NCBI GenBank assembly: GCA_036824505.1
Contig: DAITAA010000006.1
Span: 1-64,000, forward strand
Direction of reading: 5' to 3'
Length of the DNA stretch: 64,000 bases
DNA from: SCUD01 sp036824505
GTDB taxonomy: Bacteria; Pseudomonadota; Gammaproteobacteria; Steroidobacterales; Steroidobacteraceae
Positions within the stretch are counted from its first letter, which is position 1, and each line of letters begins with the position of its first letter. The notes under the pieces are model-generated. The model saw nothing but the letters and a program-made list of their open reading frames with translations. It ran no database searches and was not told the DNA's origin. Below, one piece after another: positions 8,097-17,008 of the stretch. The position numbers and the translations under genes are program-made.

Positions 8097-10912
8097 GCGT
8101 AACGCCTCGATTCGCCGGGGCCTTCCAGATTGCTGACGCAGCGCCCGCAGATATCCGGGTGCCGCGGCTCCACGCCAACATCAGGTCGCCGGTGCCAGCA
8201 GCGGGCGCACTTGGGCGCATCCTGCACATGGACCGTAATCCAGGCGCCGGTCTTCGCGACCGATGTCGCGGGCACCGCATCGGCCGGCCGTTCACTGGCC
8301 GGAAGCATCCGCGCCGACGACGTGATCAGCACGAATCGCAGCTCATCGCCGATCGCCGCCATGCGCCGATGCTGCACCTCGTCGAGATAGACGTCCACCC
8401 CGGCCTCCAGCGGCGCACCGAGTTTGCCCGCCGCGCGCAGTCCTTCGAGCTCGCGCGAAACGTCGGTCTTGAGCGCGATCACCGCATCCCAGTCAATCTC
8501 TTTCGATGCCTGGACGTCCGGAAGCGGCCACCAGCTCGCGAGCAGGACCGATTCGTCGCGCACGCCGGGCAGGTATTTCCAGATTTCTTCCGCCGTGAAT
8601 GACAGGATCGGTGCGAGCCAGCGCACCATGGCCTCGGCGACCTGGTACATCACAGTCTGCGCGGAACGGCGTGCAGGGCTCGCAGCCGGCATCGTGTAGA
8701 GGCGGTCCTTCAGGATGTCCAGCCAGAAAGCGCCCAGCTCGATGACACAGAAGCCGTGCACTTTCTGGTAGACCAGATGGAAGTCGTAGTCGCGGTAGGC
8801 CTTGATGACTTCCTGCTGAAGCGCCCTTGCGCGCGCAAGCGTCCAGCGATCGATCTCCAGCGTGCGTTCCACCGGCAGCGCATCGCGCGCCGGGTCAAAA
8901 CCCGCCAGGTTGCCGAGCAGGAAGCGCAGCGTGTTGCGCATTCGGCGGTAACTGTCCGACATGCGCTTCAGGATTTCGTCAGAGACACTCATCTCGGAGC
9001 TGTAATCGGTCGCTGCGACCCATAGTCGCAGCACGTCGGCGCCCAGCGTGTGCATGACCTTCTGTGGCGCGACCACATTGCCGAGCGACTTGGACATCTT
9101 GCGGCCCTTGTCGTCCACGGCGAAGCCATGCGTGATGACCTGCCGGTAGGGCGGGACGCCGCGGCCTGCAACGGAGGCGAGCAGCGAGCTGTGGAACCAG
9201 CCGCGGTGCTGATCCGAGCCTTCGAGATAGACATCGACCGGAAATGGAATGACATCCGGCCGCAGGGCGGGCAGGCAATGATGCACCACGCCGGAGTCGA
9301 GCCACACGTCCATGACGTCCTCGCATTTCTCGTAGATGAGTGACTCGTCGCCGATGAGCTGGCGCGGATTCAGCGCGAACCAGGCCTCGATGCCGCCCTC
9401 CTCGACCAGTTTTGCAACCCGCTCCAGCAATTCCGGCGTCTGTGGATGCGGCTCGCCCGTTTCCTTGTGCACGAACATCGCAAGCGGCACGCCCCAGGCG
9501 CGCTGGCGCGAGATACACCAGTCGGGGCGCGTCTCGATCATGCTGGTGATGCGCTGCTCGCCCCAGTCCGGTATCCAGCGCACCTTGCGGATGCCCGCGA
9601 GCGCATCGCGCCGCAGCCCCTCCTTCTCCATGCTCAGGAACCATTGCGGCGTCGCGCGGAAGATCACCGGCGTCTTGTGGCGCCAGCAATGCGGATAGCT
9701 GTGCTGGTAGGGCTCGTGATGGATCAGGCGGCCGGCGGCCTGCAGCGTGTCGATGATCGCGGCATTGGCGTCGAACACCGACTGCCCTTCGAACAATGGT
9801 GTGCCGGCGACAAATCGTCCGTCGGGCCCGACCGGATTGTCGATCGGCAGGCCGTATTTGCGGCCCATTTCATAGTCGTCGGCGCCGTGGCCCGGCGCCG
9901 TGTGCACGGCCCCGGTGCCGCTTTCGAGGTTCACATGCCCGCCCAGGATCACGGGCACCTCGCGCTCATAGAACGGATGCTCCAGCCGCATGCCCTCGAG
10001 TGCTGCGCCATTCGTGATGGCGATTACCCTGCTGGCGGTTGCTCCGATGCGCGCGGCAACGGCGCCGGCAAGGCCTTCGGCGATGACCATCCGCTCCGTG
10101 CCCGCCGGTCTGTCGAATTCGACCAGCACATAGTCCAGCTTCGGATGCAGGCACACAGCCTGGTTCGCCGGCAAGGTCCAGGGCGTGGTGGTCCAGATGG
10201 CAACCGTTGCGTCCGCGAGATCCTTGCTCGTCAGCTTGAAGCGCCGCGCGGCATCGAGCGAATCCACGATCCGGAATCGCACGTCCACCGATGGTGACGT
10301 GTGCTCCTCGTACTCAACCTCTGCCTCCGCGAGTGACGAACGGCAGTCGAGGCACCAGTGCACCGGCTTGAATCCGCGCACCAGATGACCGCGGCGGATG
10401 ATTGCGGCAAAGGCGCGCAGTTGCTCCGCCTCGTAGCGCGCCGCCATCGTGAGATAGGGATTGTTCCAGTCGCCGATGACGCCGAGGCGCTGGAAGTCCG
10501 TGCGCTGGACTTCGACCTGGCTCGCTGCGTATTCGCGACAGGCCTTGCGGAAGGCATCCGCGTCCAGCTTCTGACCCACGCGACCGAATTTCTTCTCGAC
10601 CTGCTGCTCGATCGGCAGGCCGTGGCAATCCCATCCCGGCACGTAGGGCGAATCGTAACCGTCGAGCGAACGCGACTTGACGATGATGTCCTTGAGGATC
10701 TTGTTGACTGCGTGACCGATGTGGATCACGCCGTTGGCGTAGGGAGGCCCGTCAAGAAGCACGAATTTCGGGCGCGCCGCGGCCCGCTGGCGCAGCTTTC
10801 CGTAGATGTCGTTGCGCAGCCACGACGCAACGAATTCCGGTTCGCGACGCGCGAGATCCGCCTTCATCGGGAAGTCGGTGTTCGGCAGGTTGATCGTCGA
10901 CTTGTAGTCCAC
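8093..10912 (-). CDS. ileS: Isoleucyl-tRNA synthetase
   Basis: A 939-aa class I aminoacyl-tRNA synthetase, the normal size for the bacterial enzyme. The HIGH-type motif is GVIHIGHAVNKI near residue 65, and the editing (CP1) domain lies at about 200-400. The KMSKS loop is GRKMSKSLGN near residue 600. The C-terminal zinc finger has a CARC pair and a CGRC pair within the last 45 residues. The start follows the ribF stop by 2 nt, so it is in the ribF-ileS-lspA-ispH transcription unit. Confidence 0.98.
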   Translation of the reverse strand: MDYKSTINLPNTDFPMKADLARREPEFVASWLRNDIYGKLRQRAAARPKFVLLDGPPYANGVIHIGHAVNKILKDIIVKSRSLDGYDSPYVPGWDCHGLPIEQQVEKKFGRVGQKLDADAFRKACREYAASQVEVQRTDFQRLGVIGDWNNPYLTMAARYEAEQLRAFAAIIRRGHLVRGFKPVHWCLDCRSSLAEAEVEYEEHTSPSVDVRFRIVDSLDAARRFKLTSKDLADATVAIWTTTPWTLPANQAVCLHPKLDYVLVEFDRPAGTERMVIAEGLAGAVAARIGATASRVIAITNGAALEGMRLEHPFYEREVPVILGGHVNLESGTGAVHTAPGHGADDYEMGRKYGLPIDNPVGPDGRFVAGTPLFEGQSVFDANAAIIDTLQAAGRLIHHEPYQHSYPHCWRHKTPVIFRATPQWFLSMEKEGLRRDALAGIRKVRWIPDWGEQRITSMIETRPDWCISRQRAWGVPLAMFVHKETGEPHPQTPELLERVAKLVEEGGIEAWFALNPRQLIGDESLIYEKCEDVMDVWLDSGVVHHCLPALRPDVIPFPVDVYLEGSDQHRGWFHSSLLASVAGRGVPPYRQVITHGFAVDDKGRKMSKSLGNVVAPQKVMHTLGADVLRLWVAATDYSSEMSVSDEILKRMSDSYRRMRNTLRFLLGNLAGFDPARDALPVERTLEIDRWTLARARALQQEVIKAYRDYDFHLVYQKVHGFCVIELGAFWLDILKDRLYTMPAASPARRSAQTVMYQVAEAMVRWLAPILSFTAEEIWKYLPGVRDESVLLASWWPLPDVQASKEIDWDAVIALKTDVSRELEGLRAAGKLGAPLEAGVDVYLDEVQHRRMAAIGDELRFVLITSSARMLPASERPADAVPATSVAKTGAWITVHVQDAPKCARCWHRRPDVGVEPRHPDICGRCVSNLEGPGESRRYA

Positions 10913-10914
10913 TT

Positions 10915-11850
10915 CTATCCTCTGGCGCCGAGCAGTTCGCGTGCCTGGCTCGCGTCCCGGCGAATCTGCGCAACCATTGTCTCAAGGTCCGGATAATGCT
11001 CTTCATCCCGCAGTTTCGCGATGAAATCGACCATGAGCCGCTGTCCGTAGAGATCGCCGTCGAAATCAAAAAGATGAGCCTCGAGAAGCATTTCAACACC
11101 GCCGACCGTGGGCCGGGTGCCCACGGCGGCCACGCCCGGATGGCGGTTGAGACCCGCTCCGGATACGCGTGCGGCGAAAACGCCCGCCACCGGCGAGACA
11201 CGGCGGTACAGCCGGATATTCGCGGTCGGAAAACCGATCTTCCTGCCCAGATGCATTCCTTCAATCACAAGACCGGGAATGCCGTAATCGCGGCCGAGAA
11301 GCAACTTTGCTTCGTCCAGGCGGCCCGCCGCAAGCGCAGCGCGGACGCGTGTCGAACTCACATACCCGCCACCGACGTCAAGGAGTAATGGCACGTCGTG
11401 CACGTCGAAGCCACGCTTTGCGCCTTCGGAACGCAGCAGCGCCACATCGCCCGACCGATTGCGCCCAAAACGGAATCCCGCGCCAGTCACGATCTGCTTC
11501 GCACTCATCCCGCGGTCCAGGATCCGGTCGATGAATGTCACCCCATCCCATGCGCTCAGGGCCGCGCTAAAGCGCAGAACACGCAGTTCGGATACGCCCA
11601 TGGCATCCAGCATCTCTGCCTTGTCCCGCAGGCGCATCAGGCGCGCTGGCGCCGACTGGGGAGCGAAGAACTCGCGCGGATGCGGCTCGAATGTCAGCAC
11701 CGCGGCGGGCAACCCGCTCTCATGGCTGCATGATTTGAGCTTTTCGAGAATGGCCTGGTGACCCAGGTGTAGCCCGTCAAAGCTGCCAATCGCGACCACA
11801 CAGCCGCGGCTTGCCGCTCGGGCGGATTCGATACCGCGGATGATCAACAT
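10915..11850 (-). CDS. ribF: Bifunctional riboflavin kinase / FAD synthetase
   Basis: A 311-aa enzyme that phosphorylates riboflavin to FMN and adenylates FMN to FAD. The N-terminal nucleotidyltransferase domain contains GSFDGLHLGHQAIL. The C-terminal kinase domain contains the GFPTAN motif (KIGFPTANIRLYR) and LFDFDGDLYGQ. I chose the ATG at 11850, since the upstream in-frame sequence is unlike RibF and lies in the gap before murJ. It is followed 2 nt later by ileS, the standard gammaproteobacterial order. Confidence 0.96.
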   Translation of the reverse strand: MLIIRGIESARAASRGCVVAIGSFDGLHLGHQAILEKLKSCSHESGLPAAVLTFEPHPREFFAPQSAPARLMRLRDKAEMLDAMGVSELRVLRFSAALSAWDGVTFIDRILDRGMSAKQIVTGAGFRFGRNRSGDVALLRSEGAKRGFDVHDVPLLLDVGGGYVSSTRVRAALAAGRLDEAKLLLGRDYGIPGLVIEGMHLGRKIGFPTANIRLYRRVSPVAGVFAARVSGAGLNRHPGVAAVGTRPTVGGVEMLLEAHLFDFDGDLYGQRLMVDFIAKLRDEEHYPDLETMVAQIRRDASQARELLGARG

Positions 11851-11882
11851 CGTGTGGGAACGCCGGTCGGAACCAGCATCAA

Positions 11883-13439
11883 TTATATTGATTTCAGGTC
11901 GCGTGGGCGCGCGCCCATGAGCCACAGAGCCAGGGCATAGACGACCAGGCCGCCGCCGACACATAGCGCGAGCTGCAACGCCCTGGCAGCGGGCTTCCAC
12001 TCAGTCCATGCAGCCCAGTCACCGGACATCCACCACAGGAAACCTGCCATCGCCGCGCACGCGAATCCGACTTGCGGCAACAACCGGCGCCAGTGCGCGG
12101 AAGGCGCATAGACTCCCTGGCGGCGCAGCCCGCGATACAGGAGCGATGCATTGATGATCGCCGAGAGCCCAGTGGACAGCGCGAGCAGCGCATGAGGCAC
12201 GGGAAACCCGATCCGATACGCCGGAACGACGACCGCCAGGTTGAATGTCATGTTGATCGCCAGCGCGATGATGCCGACCTTGACCGGCGTCTTCGTGTCC
12301 TGGCGAGCGAAGTATCCTGGCGCCAGCACCTTGACCAGCGAAAAACCCATCAGGCCCAGCGAATATGCCATCAGCGCGTAACTGGACATCAGCACGTCGC
12401 GCGTACTGAAAGCGCCGTAACCGAACAGCGTCGCCATCATCGGGCCGGACAGCATCAGCAGTCCCACTGATGCAGGTGTCGCGACGATCATCGTCAGGCG
12501 CAATGCCCAGTCGAGCGTGGCCGTGAACTTCTGCGGCGATTCGCCCGCGTGGTGCGACGAAAGCCCGGGCAGGATCACGGTCGCGAGAGCGATCGAGAAC
12601 ACGCCCATCGGAAACTCGACCAGGCGATCCGCGTAATACATCCACGAGATGCTGCCGGCCATCAGGAAGGATGCAATCAGCGTATCCAGCAGGAGCGAGA
12701 CCTGCGCGACTGAGGAACCGAAGATTCCGGGCAGCATCAGCCGGGCGATGCGGCGCACGCCTTCGTGCGCGCGGTCCCATCTCGGTCGTGGCAGCAGACC
12801 GAGCTTGTGCAGCGCCGGAAACTGGGCCAGGAGCTGAATGAAGCCGGCCACGAACACGCCGATGGCGAGCACCAGGCCCGGATTCTGGAAATGCGGCGCA
12901 ACGGCTCCGGCTGCGATGATCATGATGACATTCAGCAGGATCTGGTTGAAGGCCGGCACCCAGAAGCGGCCGTAGCTGTTCAGTACCCCGCTGCCAAGGG
13001 CCACCAGCGAAATGAAGAATAGGTATGGAAAAGTGAAGCGCAGCATTTCGACGGTGGCATCGAACTGGCTGCCGTCATCGTGGAATCCCGGGGCAAAGAG
13101 AAAGGCCAGTACCGGCGCAGCGATGACGCCGATCACCGTGATCACGAACAGCAGTACACCGAACACACCGGTGACGCCTGCGACCAGCTGGCGCACCTCG
13201 GCGTGTTCCCTGCGCACCTTGTATTCGGTGATGACGGGCACGAAGGCCTGCGAGAAGGCGCCCTCGGCCGTCAGCCGGCGCAGGAAATTCGGGATTTTGA
13301 ACGCCACCAGGAAGGCGTCCATCATTGTTCCGGCGCCAAAAGCCTGCGAATAGACCATGTCGCGGACGACGCCGGAGATCCTGGACAGCAGGGTCAGGGA
13401 ACCGACAACACCAGTGCTGCGCAGGAAGCCGCGAGTCAT
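11883..13439 (-). CDS. murJ: Lipid II flippase MurJ
   Basis: A 518-aa MOP-superfamily membrane protein with about 14 transmembrane helices that flips lipid II for peptidoglycan synthesis. The N-terminus (RISGVVRDMVYSQAFGAG, then DAFLVAFKIPNFLRRLTAEGAFSQAF) is the diagnostic MurJ region with the functionally important arginines. The ATG at 13439 gives the canonical MTRGFLRS start. An earlier ATG at 13466 would run into the rpsT promoter. A TATAGT box sits at 13454-13449, only about 10 nt before this ATG, so the transcript may have almost no leader. Confidence 0.95.
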   Translation of the reverse strand: MTRGFLRSTGVVGSLTLLSRISGVVRDMVYSQAFGAGTMMDAFLVAFKIPNFLRRLTAEGAFSQAFVPVITEYKVRREHAEVRQLVAGVTGVFGVLLFVITVIGVIAAPVLAFLFAPGFHDDGSQFDATVEMLRFTFPYLFFISLVALGSGVLNSYGRFWVPAFNQILLNVIMIIAAGAVAPHFQNPGLVLAIGVFVAGFIQLLAQFPALHKLGLLPRPRWDRAHEGVRRIARLMLPGIFGSSVAQVSLLLDTLIASFLMAGSISWMYYADRLVEFPMGVFSIALATVILPGLSSHHAGESPQKFTATLDWALRLTMIVATPASVGLLMLSGPMMATLFGYGAFSTRDVLMSSYALMAYSLGLMGFSLVKVLAPGYFARQDTKTPVKVGIIALAINMTFNLAVVVPAYRIGFPVPHALLALSTGLSAIINASLLYRGLRRQGVYAPSAHWRRLLPQVGFACAAMAGFLWWMSGDWAAWTEWKPAARALQLALCVGGGLVVYALALWLMGARPRDLKSI

Positions 13440-13459
13440 GCGGCCGGCACTATACCGCG

Positions 13460-13488
13460 TTGACAACCCGTCCCCGCATCCGCAGAAT
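13460..13488 (+). promoter_or_regulatory. Probable sigma-70 promoter of rpsT
   Basis: A perfect TTGACA at 13460-13465 and CAGAAT at 13483-13488 (4/6 to TATAAT) are separated by 17 nt. Transcription would start near 13495, only about 4 nt before the rpsT ATG. It lies between the divergent murJ and rpsT starts. Confidence 0.5.
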
Positions 13489-13498
13489 GCGCGCCCTT

Positions 13499-13768
13499 AT
13501 GGCCAATACGAAATCAGCGGAAAAGCGGGCCCATCAGGCCGTTGTGCGCCGCGCCCAGAATGTCACGCAGCGCTCGAAGGTCAGGAGCGCGGTGCGCAAG
13601 GTCGTCGCAGCGATCCAGTCGGGCAACAAGGCCGAAGCCACCGCGGCGCTCAACAAGGCGACCCCGATCATCGATGCGATGGCGCGCAAGGGCATGATCC
13701 ACCGCAACAAGGCGGCGCGGCACAAGAGCCGGCTCGCCCGCCAGGCCAAGGCGCTGGCCGGCAAGTAA
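13499..13768 (+). CDS. rpsT: 30S ribosomal protein S20
   Basis: An 89-aa basic protein with the standard S20 start MANTKSAEKRAHQ and a helical Lys/Arg/Ala-rich body (KVRSAVRKVVAAI; KGMIHRNKAARHKSRL). It binds 16S rRNA early in small-subunit assembly. The ATG at 13499 gives the universal N-terminus, but no Shine-Dalgarno is visible in GCGCGCCCTT. A strong terminator follows. It is divergent from murJ, as in other Gammaproteobacteria. Confidence 0.97.
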   Translation: MANTKSAEKRAHQAVVRRAQNVTQRSKVRSAVRKVVAAIQSGNKAEATAALNKATPIIDAMARKGMIHRNKAARHKSRLARQAKALAGK

Positions 13769-13789
13769 CGGTCCATTGATCTGAATGAA

Positions 13790-13820
13790 AACGCCGGTCC
13801 GGGACCGGCGTTCTTGTTTC
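13790..13820 (+). terminator. Rho-independent terminator of rpsT
   Basis: Complementary arms at 13790-13800 (AACGCCGGTCC) and 13802-13812 (GGACCGGCGTT) form a very stable GC hairpin followed by a T-rich run (CTTGTTTC). It lies 21 nt past the rpsT stop. Confidence 0.85.
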
Positions 13821-13831
13821 CGCGGATAAAA

Positions 13832-13901
13832 GGGATAAAAGGGGACGCACCCCTTTTCTTCCGAAGAAAAGGAAAAAAAGGGGCGCGTCCCCTTTTATCC
13901 C
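13832..13901. repeat. Palindromic dispersed repeat, copy 1
   Basis: An inverted repeat of about 70 bp. The 17-bp outer arms at 13832-13848 and 13885-13901 are perfect reverse complements (GGGATAAAAGGGGACGC). Inside, a second complementary pair (CCCCTTTTCTT against AAGAAAAGG) surrounds a CCG apex. A related element lies at 14972-15022. It sits between the convergent rpsT and obgE, and its left-reading end supplies the obgE TAA stop. It has the look of a REP/MITE-like or transcription-terminating element. Confidence 0.8.
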
Positions 13902-14923
13902 GCAGCAGCAACCGGGTGCTGTTCCAGGTGCGTCATGACCGCCTGGCACAATTGCCGGGTGCCCGCACCGGTGATGCCCGAAATCCGGAACACCGGACCT
14001 TTAAATCGCAACCGCCGCACGATTTCCTTGCAGCGTGCTTCGCATTCGGCGGGTGGCAGCAGGTCGATCTTGTTGAGCACCAGCCAGCGGTCTTTCTTTG
14101 CGAGATCCTGGCTGAATTTCTTGAGCTCGCCGACGATCGCGCGCGCGCCTTCGACGGGATCAGCATCGGGATCCGGCGGCGCGATGTCGATGAGATGCAG
14201 CAGGATCCGCGTGCGCTGCAGGTGTTTCAGGAAGCGGATCCCGAGGCCGGCGCCTTCCGCGGCGCCTTCGATGAGCCCCGGAATGTCTGCCATCACGAAA
14301 CTCCTGAGTGGCCCGACCGCGACCACGCCGAGCTGGGGGTGCAATGTGGTGAACGGGTAGTCCGCTACCTTGGGCTTCGCAGCCGAGATTGCCCGGATCA
14401 GCGTGGACTTGCCGGCATTCGGCAGGCCCAGCAGCCCGACATCGGCCAGCAGGCGCAACTCGACGCGCAGGCTTCGCGCCTCGCCCGGCAGGCCCGGCGT
14501 GTTCTGCCGCGGGGTACGGTTGATGGAACTCTTGTAATGCTGGTTGCCCCAGCCACCCTTGCCGCCCCTGGCGACCAGCAGGATCTGGCCGGCCGCCGAC
14601 AGGTCCCCCATCGTCTCGGAGGTATCATCGTCAAAGACGACCGTGCCGACGGGCATCGGAATATAAAGGTCATCGCCGCCTTTGCCCGAGCAGTCCTGCC
14701 CGCCGCCAGGCTCGCCATTCTGCGCGCGGAACGTACGCCGGATCCGGTAATCGACAAGCGTATTGATGCCCTCCTGGGCGCGCAGATAGACGCTGCCGCC
14801 CAGGCCACCGTCACCACCATCGGGTCCGCCGAATGGCACGAATTTTTCGCGCCGAAAGCTGACCGCGCCGCGACCCCCGTGGCCGGCCACTACCTTCACG
14901 ATTGCTTCGTCGACGAACTTCAT
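13895..14923 (-). CDS. obgE: GTPase Obg (CgtA)
   Basis: A 342-aa essential GTPase acting in 50S assembly and stress control. The glycine-rich Obg fold covers residues 1-158 (KVVAGHGGRGAVSFRREKF, GGPDGGDGG). The G domain has P-loop GLPNAGKSTL, switch ADIPGLIEGA, and the NKID base-recognition motif. The C-terminus is short after the G domain, with no long acidic tail such as E. coli has. The TAA stop comes from the edge of the palindromic repeat, so the repeat abuts or truncates the native 3' end. It lies downstream of rpmA, separated by a terminator. Confidence 0.96.
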   Translation of the reverse strand: MKFVDEAIVKVVAGHGGRGAVSFRREKFVPFGGPDGGDGGLGGSVYLRAQEGINTLVDYRIRRTFRAQNGEPGGGQDCSGKGGDDLYIPMPVGTVVFDDDTSETMGDLSAAGQILLVARGGKGGWGNQHYKSSINRTPRQNTPGLPGEARSLRVELRLLADVGLLGLPNAGKSTLIRAISAAKPKVADYPFTTLHPQLGVVAVGPLRSFVMADIPGLIEGAAEGAGLGIRFLKHLQRTRILLHLIDIAPPDPDADPVEGARAIVGELKKFSQDLAKKDRWLVLNKIDLLPPAECEARCKEIVRRLRFKGPVFRISGITGAGTRQLCQAVMTHLEQHPVAAAG

Positions 14924-14941
14924 GTCGGCTGTCGCCCCAAT

Positions 14942-14968
14942 GAAAAACCCCGGCCGGGCCGGGGTCTT
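14942..14968 (-). terminator. Terminator after rplU-rpmA
   Basis: On the minus strand GACCCCGGCC and GGCCGGGGTT pair around a small apex and are followed by TTTTTC, a classical intrinsic terminator. It sits between rpmA and obgE. It would attenuate rather than completely prevent rpmA-obgE read-through, unless obgE has its own promoter. Confidence 0.75.
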
Positions 14969-14971
14969 TAT

Positions 14972-15022
14972 AAAAGGGGACGCGCCCCTTTTCTTCCGAG
15001 GAAAAGGGGTGCGTCCCCTTTT
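14972..15022. repeat. Palindromic dispersed repeat, copy 2
   Basis: A shorter copy of the element at 13832-13901. Arms AAAAGGGGACGC (14972-14983) and GCGTCCCCTTTT (15011-15022) are perfect complements. The inner arms CCCCTTTTC and GAAAAGGGG flank an apex of TTCCGAG. It is inserted between the rpmA stop and the rpmA terminator. The two copies flank obgE in the same orientation of the core TTTTCTTCCGA. Confidence 0.8.
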
Positions 15023-15031
15023 TTGCCCGGC

Positions 15032-15289
15032 TTACTCCGGCAGTACGCTGACGAAAGTGCGGTTTTCGGCGCCTTTCTTGCTGAACTGGACGCGGCCGGT
15101 CTTCTTCGCGAACAGCGTGTGATCCGTACCGACGCCGACGTTATCGCCGGCACGATAGGGCGTGCCACGCTGGCGTACCAGGATATTGCCGGCCAGCACG
15201 CGCTCGCCGCCGAATTTCTTGACGCCGAGGCGCTTTGACTGCGACTCGCGGCCGTTCTTGGTACTGCCGCCTGCTTTCTTGTGTGCCAT
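15032..15289 (-). CDS. rpmA: 50S ribosomal protein L27
   Basis: An 85-aa L27. The N-terminus MAHKKAGGSTKNGRESQSKRLG is diagnostic and has no cleavable Firmicute-type extension. The protein contacts the peptidyl-transferase centre. It follows rplU by 18 nt in the conserved rplU-rpmA unit, and a GGAG-like Shine-Dalgarno (GGAGACC) precedes the ATG. Confidence 0.97.
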   Translation of the reverse strand: MAHKKAGGSTKNGRESQSKRLGVKKFGGERVLAGNILVRQRGTPYRAGDNVGVGTDHTLFAKKTGRVQFSKKGAENRTFVSVLPE

Positions 15290-15307
15290 CTCGGTCTCCT
15301 GCTGCGC

Positions 15308-15622
15308 TCAGGCCGCCGTGATGCCGGTCACCTTGATTTCGGTGTACGGCTGGCGGTGGCCCTTCTGGCGCAGGTAATGCTTGCGGCGACGGAATTTCGT
15401 GATGCCGACCTTGTCGGCCTTGCCGTGCGCCTGGATGGTCGCCAAGACCCTGGCACCCGTGACATAAGGCGTGCCGACGGCGACGTCCGCGCCCTCGCCT
15501 ACCAGCAGGACCTGGTTGAATTCGACGGAGGCGCCCGCATCCGCGTCGAGCTTCTCGACGCGCACGATGGTGCCTTCGCTCACCCGGTACTGCTTGCCCC
15601 CGGTGGCAATGACGGCGTACAT
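15308..15622 (-). CDS. rplU: 50S ribosomal protein L21
   Basis: A 104-aa L21. It begins MYAVIATGGKQYRVSEG and contains the KFRRRKHYLRQKGHRQ 23S-binding segment. I chose the ATG at 15622. An upstream in-frame extension to 15652 overlaps the promoter -10 element. It is the first gene of rplU-rpmA. Confidence 0.97.
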   Translation of the reverse strand: MYAVIATGGKQYRVSEGTIVRVEKLDADAGASVEFNQVLLVGEGADVAVGTPYVTGARVLATIQAHGKADKVGITKFRRRKHYLRQKGHRQPYTEIKVTGITAA

Positions 15623-15651
15623 GATTGACTGGACTCCAAAAAGAGCCGGCA

Positions 15652-15680
15652 ATTGTAGTGAGCAAGGGGGGCCCGGTCAA
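15652..15680 (-). promoter_or_regulatory. Probable sigma-70 promoter of rplU-rpmA
   Basis: On the minus strand TTGACC (15680-15675) and TACAAT (15657-15652) are separated by exactly 17 nt, with 5/6 matches to both consensus hexamers. The predicted start near 15645 leaves a leader of about 23 nt before the rplU ATG. Confidence 0.65.
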
Positions 15681-15759
15681 ACCGGACCCTGCAATCACGC
15701 ATTTCCCGCAACTGCATTTGCCGCTAGGATGCGCGAGCCCCCGAAGCCGCCAGGAAGCC

Positions 15760-16728
15760 ATGCAACTCAAGGACATACGAGCGCTGGTCGCAGACGATCT
15801 CGCCGCGGTTGACCGCGAGATCCGCCGCCAGCTCGCGAGCGACGTGGCGCTCGTGAGCCAGGTCGGGGACTACATCGTCGGCGGCGGCGGCAAACGCCTT
15901 CGGCCGCTCCTCGTCGTGCTCGCCGCACGCGCGGCCGGGGCGACCAATTCCGCGCATATACCGACGGCTGCACTGATCGAATTCATCCACACGGCGACGC
16001 TGCTGCATGACGATGTCGTGGACGATTCCGCGAAGCGCCGCGGCCGCGATACGGCGAACGAAATGTTCGGAAACCCCGCCTCGGTGCTGGTCGGCGATTT
16101 CCTATACTCGCGCGCCTTCCAGATGATGGCGGCGCTCGACTCGCCCGCGGTGATCCGCGTCATGGCTGATGCGACGAATACCATTGCCGCCGGCGAAGTG
16201 CTGCAGCTGATGAATTCAGGCGATCCCGACACGACAGAAGTGCGGTACTTGGAAGTCATTTACCGCAAGACCGCGCGGCTGTTCGAAGCCGGCGCCCAGA
16301 TCGCGGCGATCATCGCGCAGGCGCCGCCCGAGGTCGAGACGGCCCTCACCCGCTACGGCAAGCATCTGGGCATCGCATTCCAGCTGATTGACGATGCGCT
16401 CGATTACCGCGGCGACGAGGCCGAACTCGGCAAGAATGTCGGGGATGATCTCGCCGAGGGCAAGCCGACGCTGCCATTGATCCACGCACTGCGCCAAAGC
16501 GACGCGGCAACGACCAAGATGATCCGCGATGCCATCGAACAGGGCGGCACCGAAGACCAGGCGCCGATTGTCGCCGTCATTGAAAGCACGGGGGGCCTTG
16601 ATTACACTGCCCAACTCGCTGAAAGCGAGGTGGATCTGGCTCTCGAGGCGCTGGCCAAGGTTCCCGCATCGCCTTACCGCGACGCGCTCGCAGCGCTCGC
16701 GCGGTTTACGGTGACCCGCAAGGCCTGA
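15760..16728 (+). CDS. ispB: Octaprenyl (polyprenyl) diphosphate synthase
   Basis: A 322-aa trans-prenyltransferase that extends FPP with IPP to make the ubiquinone side chain. The first Asp-rich motif is HDDVVDDSAKRRG near residue 85, and the second is FQLIDDALDY near residue 211. The GGGGKRLRP IPP-binding motif is near residue 45. I use the ATG at 15760, preceded by AGGAAG. Chain length is not certain from sequence. Octaprenyl is the usual assignment for the gene next to rplU, and it uses the IPP produced by ispH. Confidence 0.93.
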   Translation: MQLKDIRALVADDLAAVDREIRRQLASDVALVSQVGDYIVGGGGKRLRPLLVVLAARAAGATNSAHIPTAALIEFIHTATLLHDDVVDDSAKRRGRDTANEMFGNPASVLVGDFLYSRAFQMMAALDSPAVIRVMADATNTIAAGEVLQLMNSGDPDTTEVRYLEVIYRKTARLFEAGAQIAAIIAQAPPEVETALTRYGKHLGIAFQLIDDALDYRGDEAELGKNVGDDLAEGKPTLPLIHALRQSDAATTKMIRDAIEQGGTEDQAPIVAVIESTGGLDYTAQLAESEVDLALEALAKVPASPYRDALAALARFTVTRKA

Positions 16729-16750
16729 CCGGTTCGATTTCCCGCCAATT

Positions 16751-16828
<78 letters not shown>

Positions 16829-17008
16829 CTCACTCAAGTGCTCCCATCATTCTTGTCGACGGCGATGCTGGTCGGAGTCGCCGCGTGGGAAACTCTCGCC
16901 GAGCTGGAACTGCCTGGCCGGCCTGCAGTCCCATTCTTCAAGCTATCTACTGCCCGCTCGCGCGCGTACCGTGGAGCGAGGCCCTCTCGCAAGGCGGTTT
17001 TCGCGCAA

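Noticed and set aside
9446..10297. 283-codon open frame opposite ileS
   Set aside because: Lies wholly antisense to a conserved synthetase domain and has no recognisable product.
13814..15238. 474-codon plus-strand frame running through obgE and both repeats
   Set aside because: Its GDAPLF-type peptide is translated from the palindromic repeat and the rest is antisense obgE.
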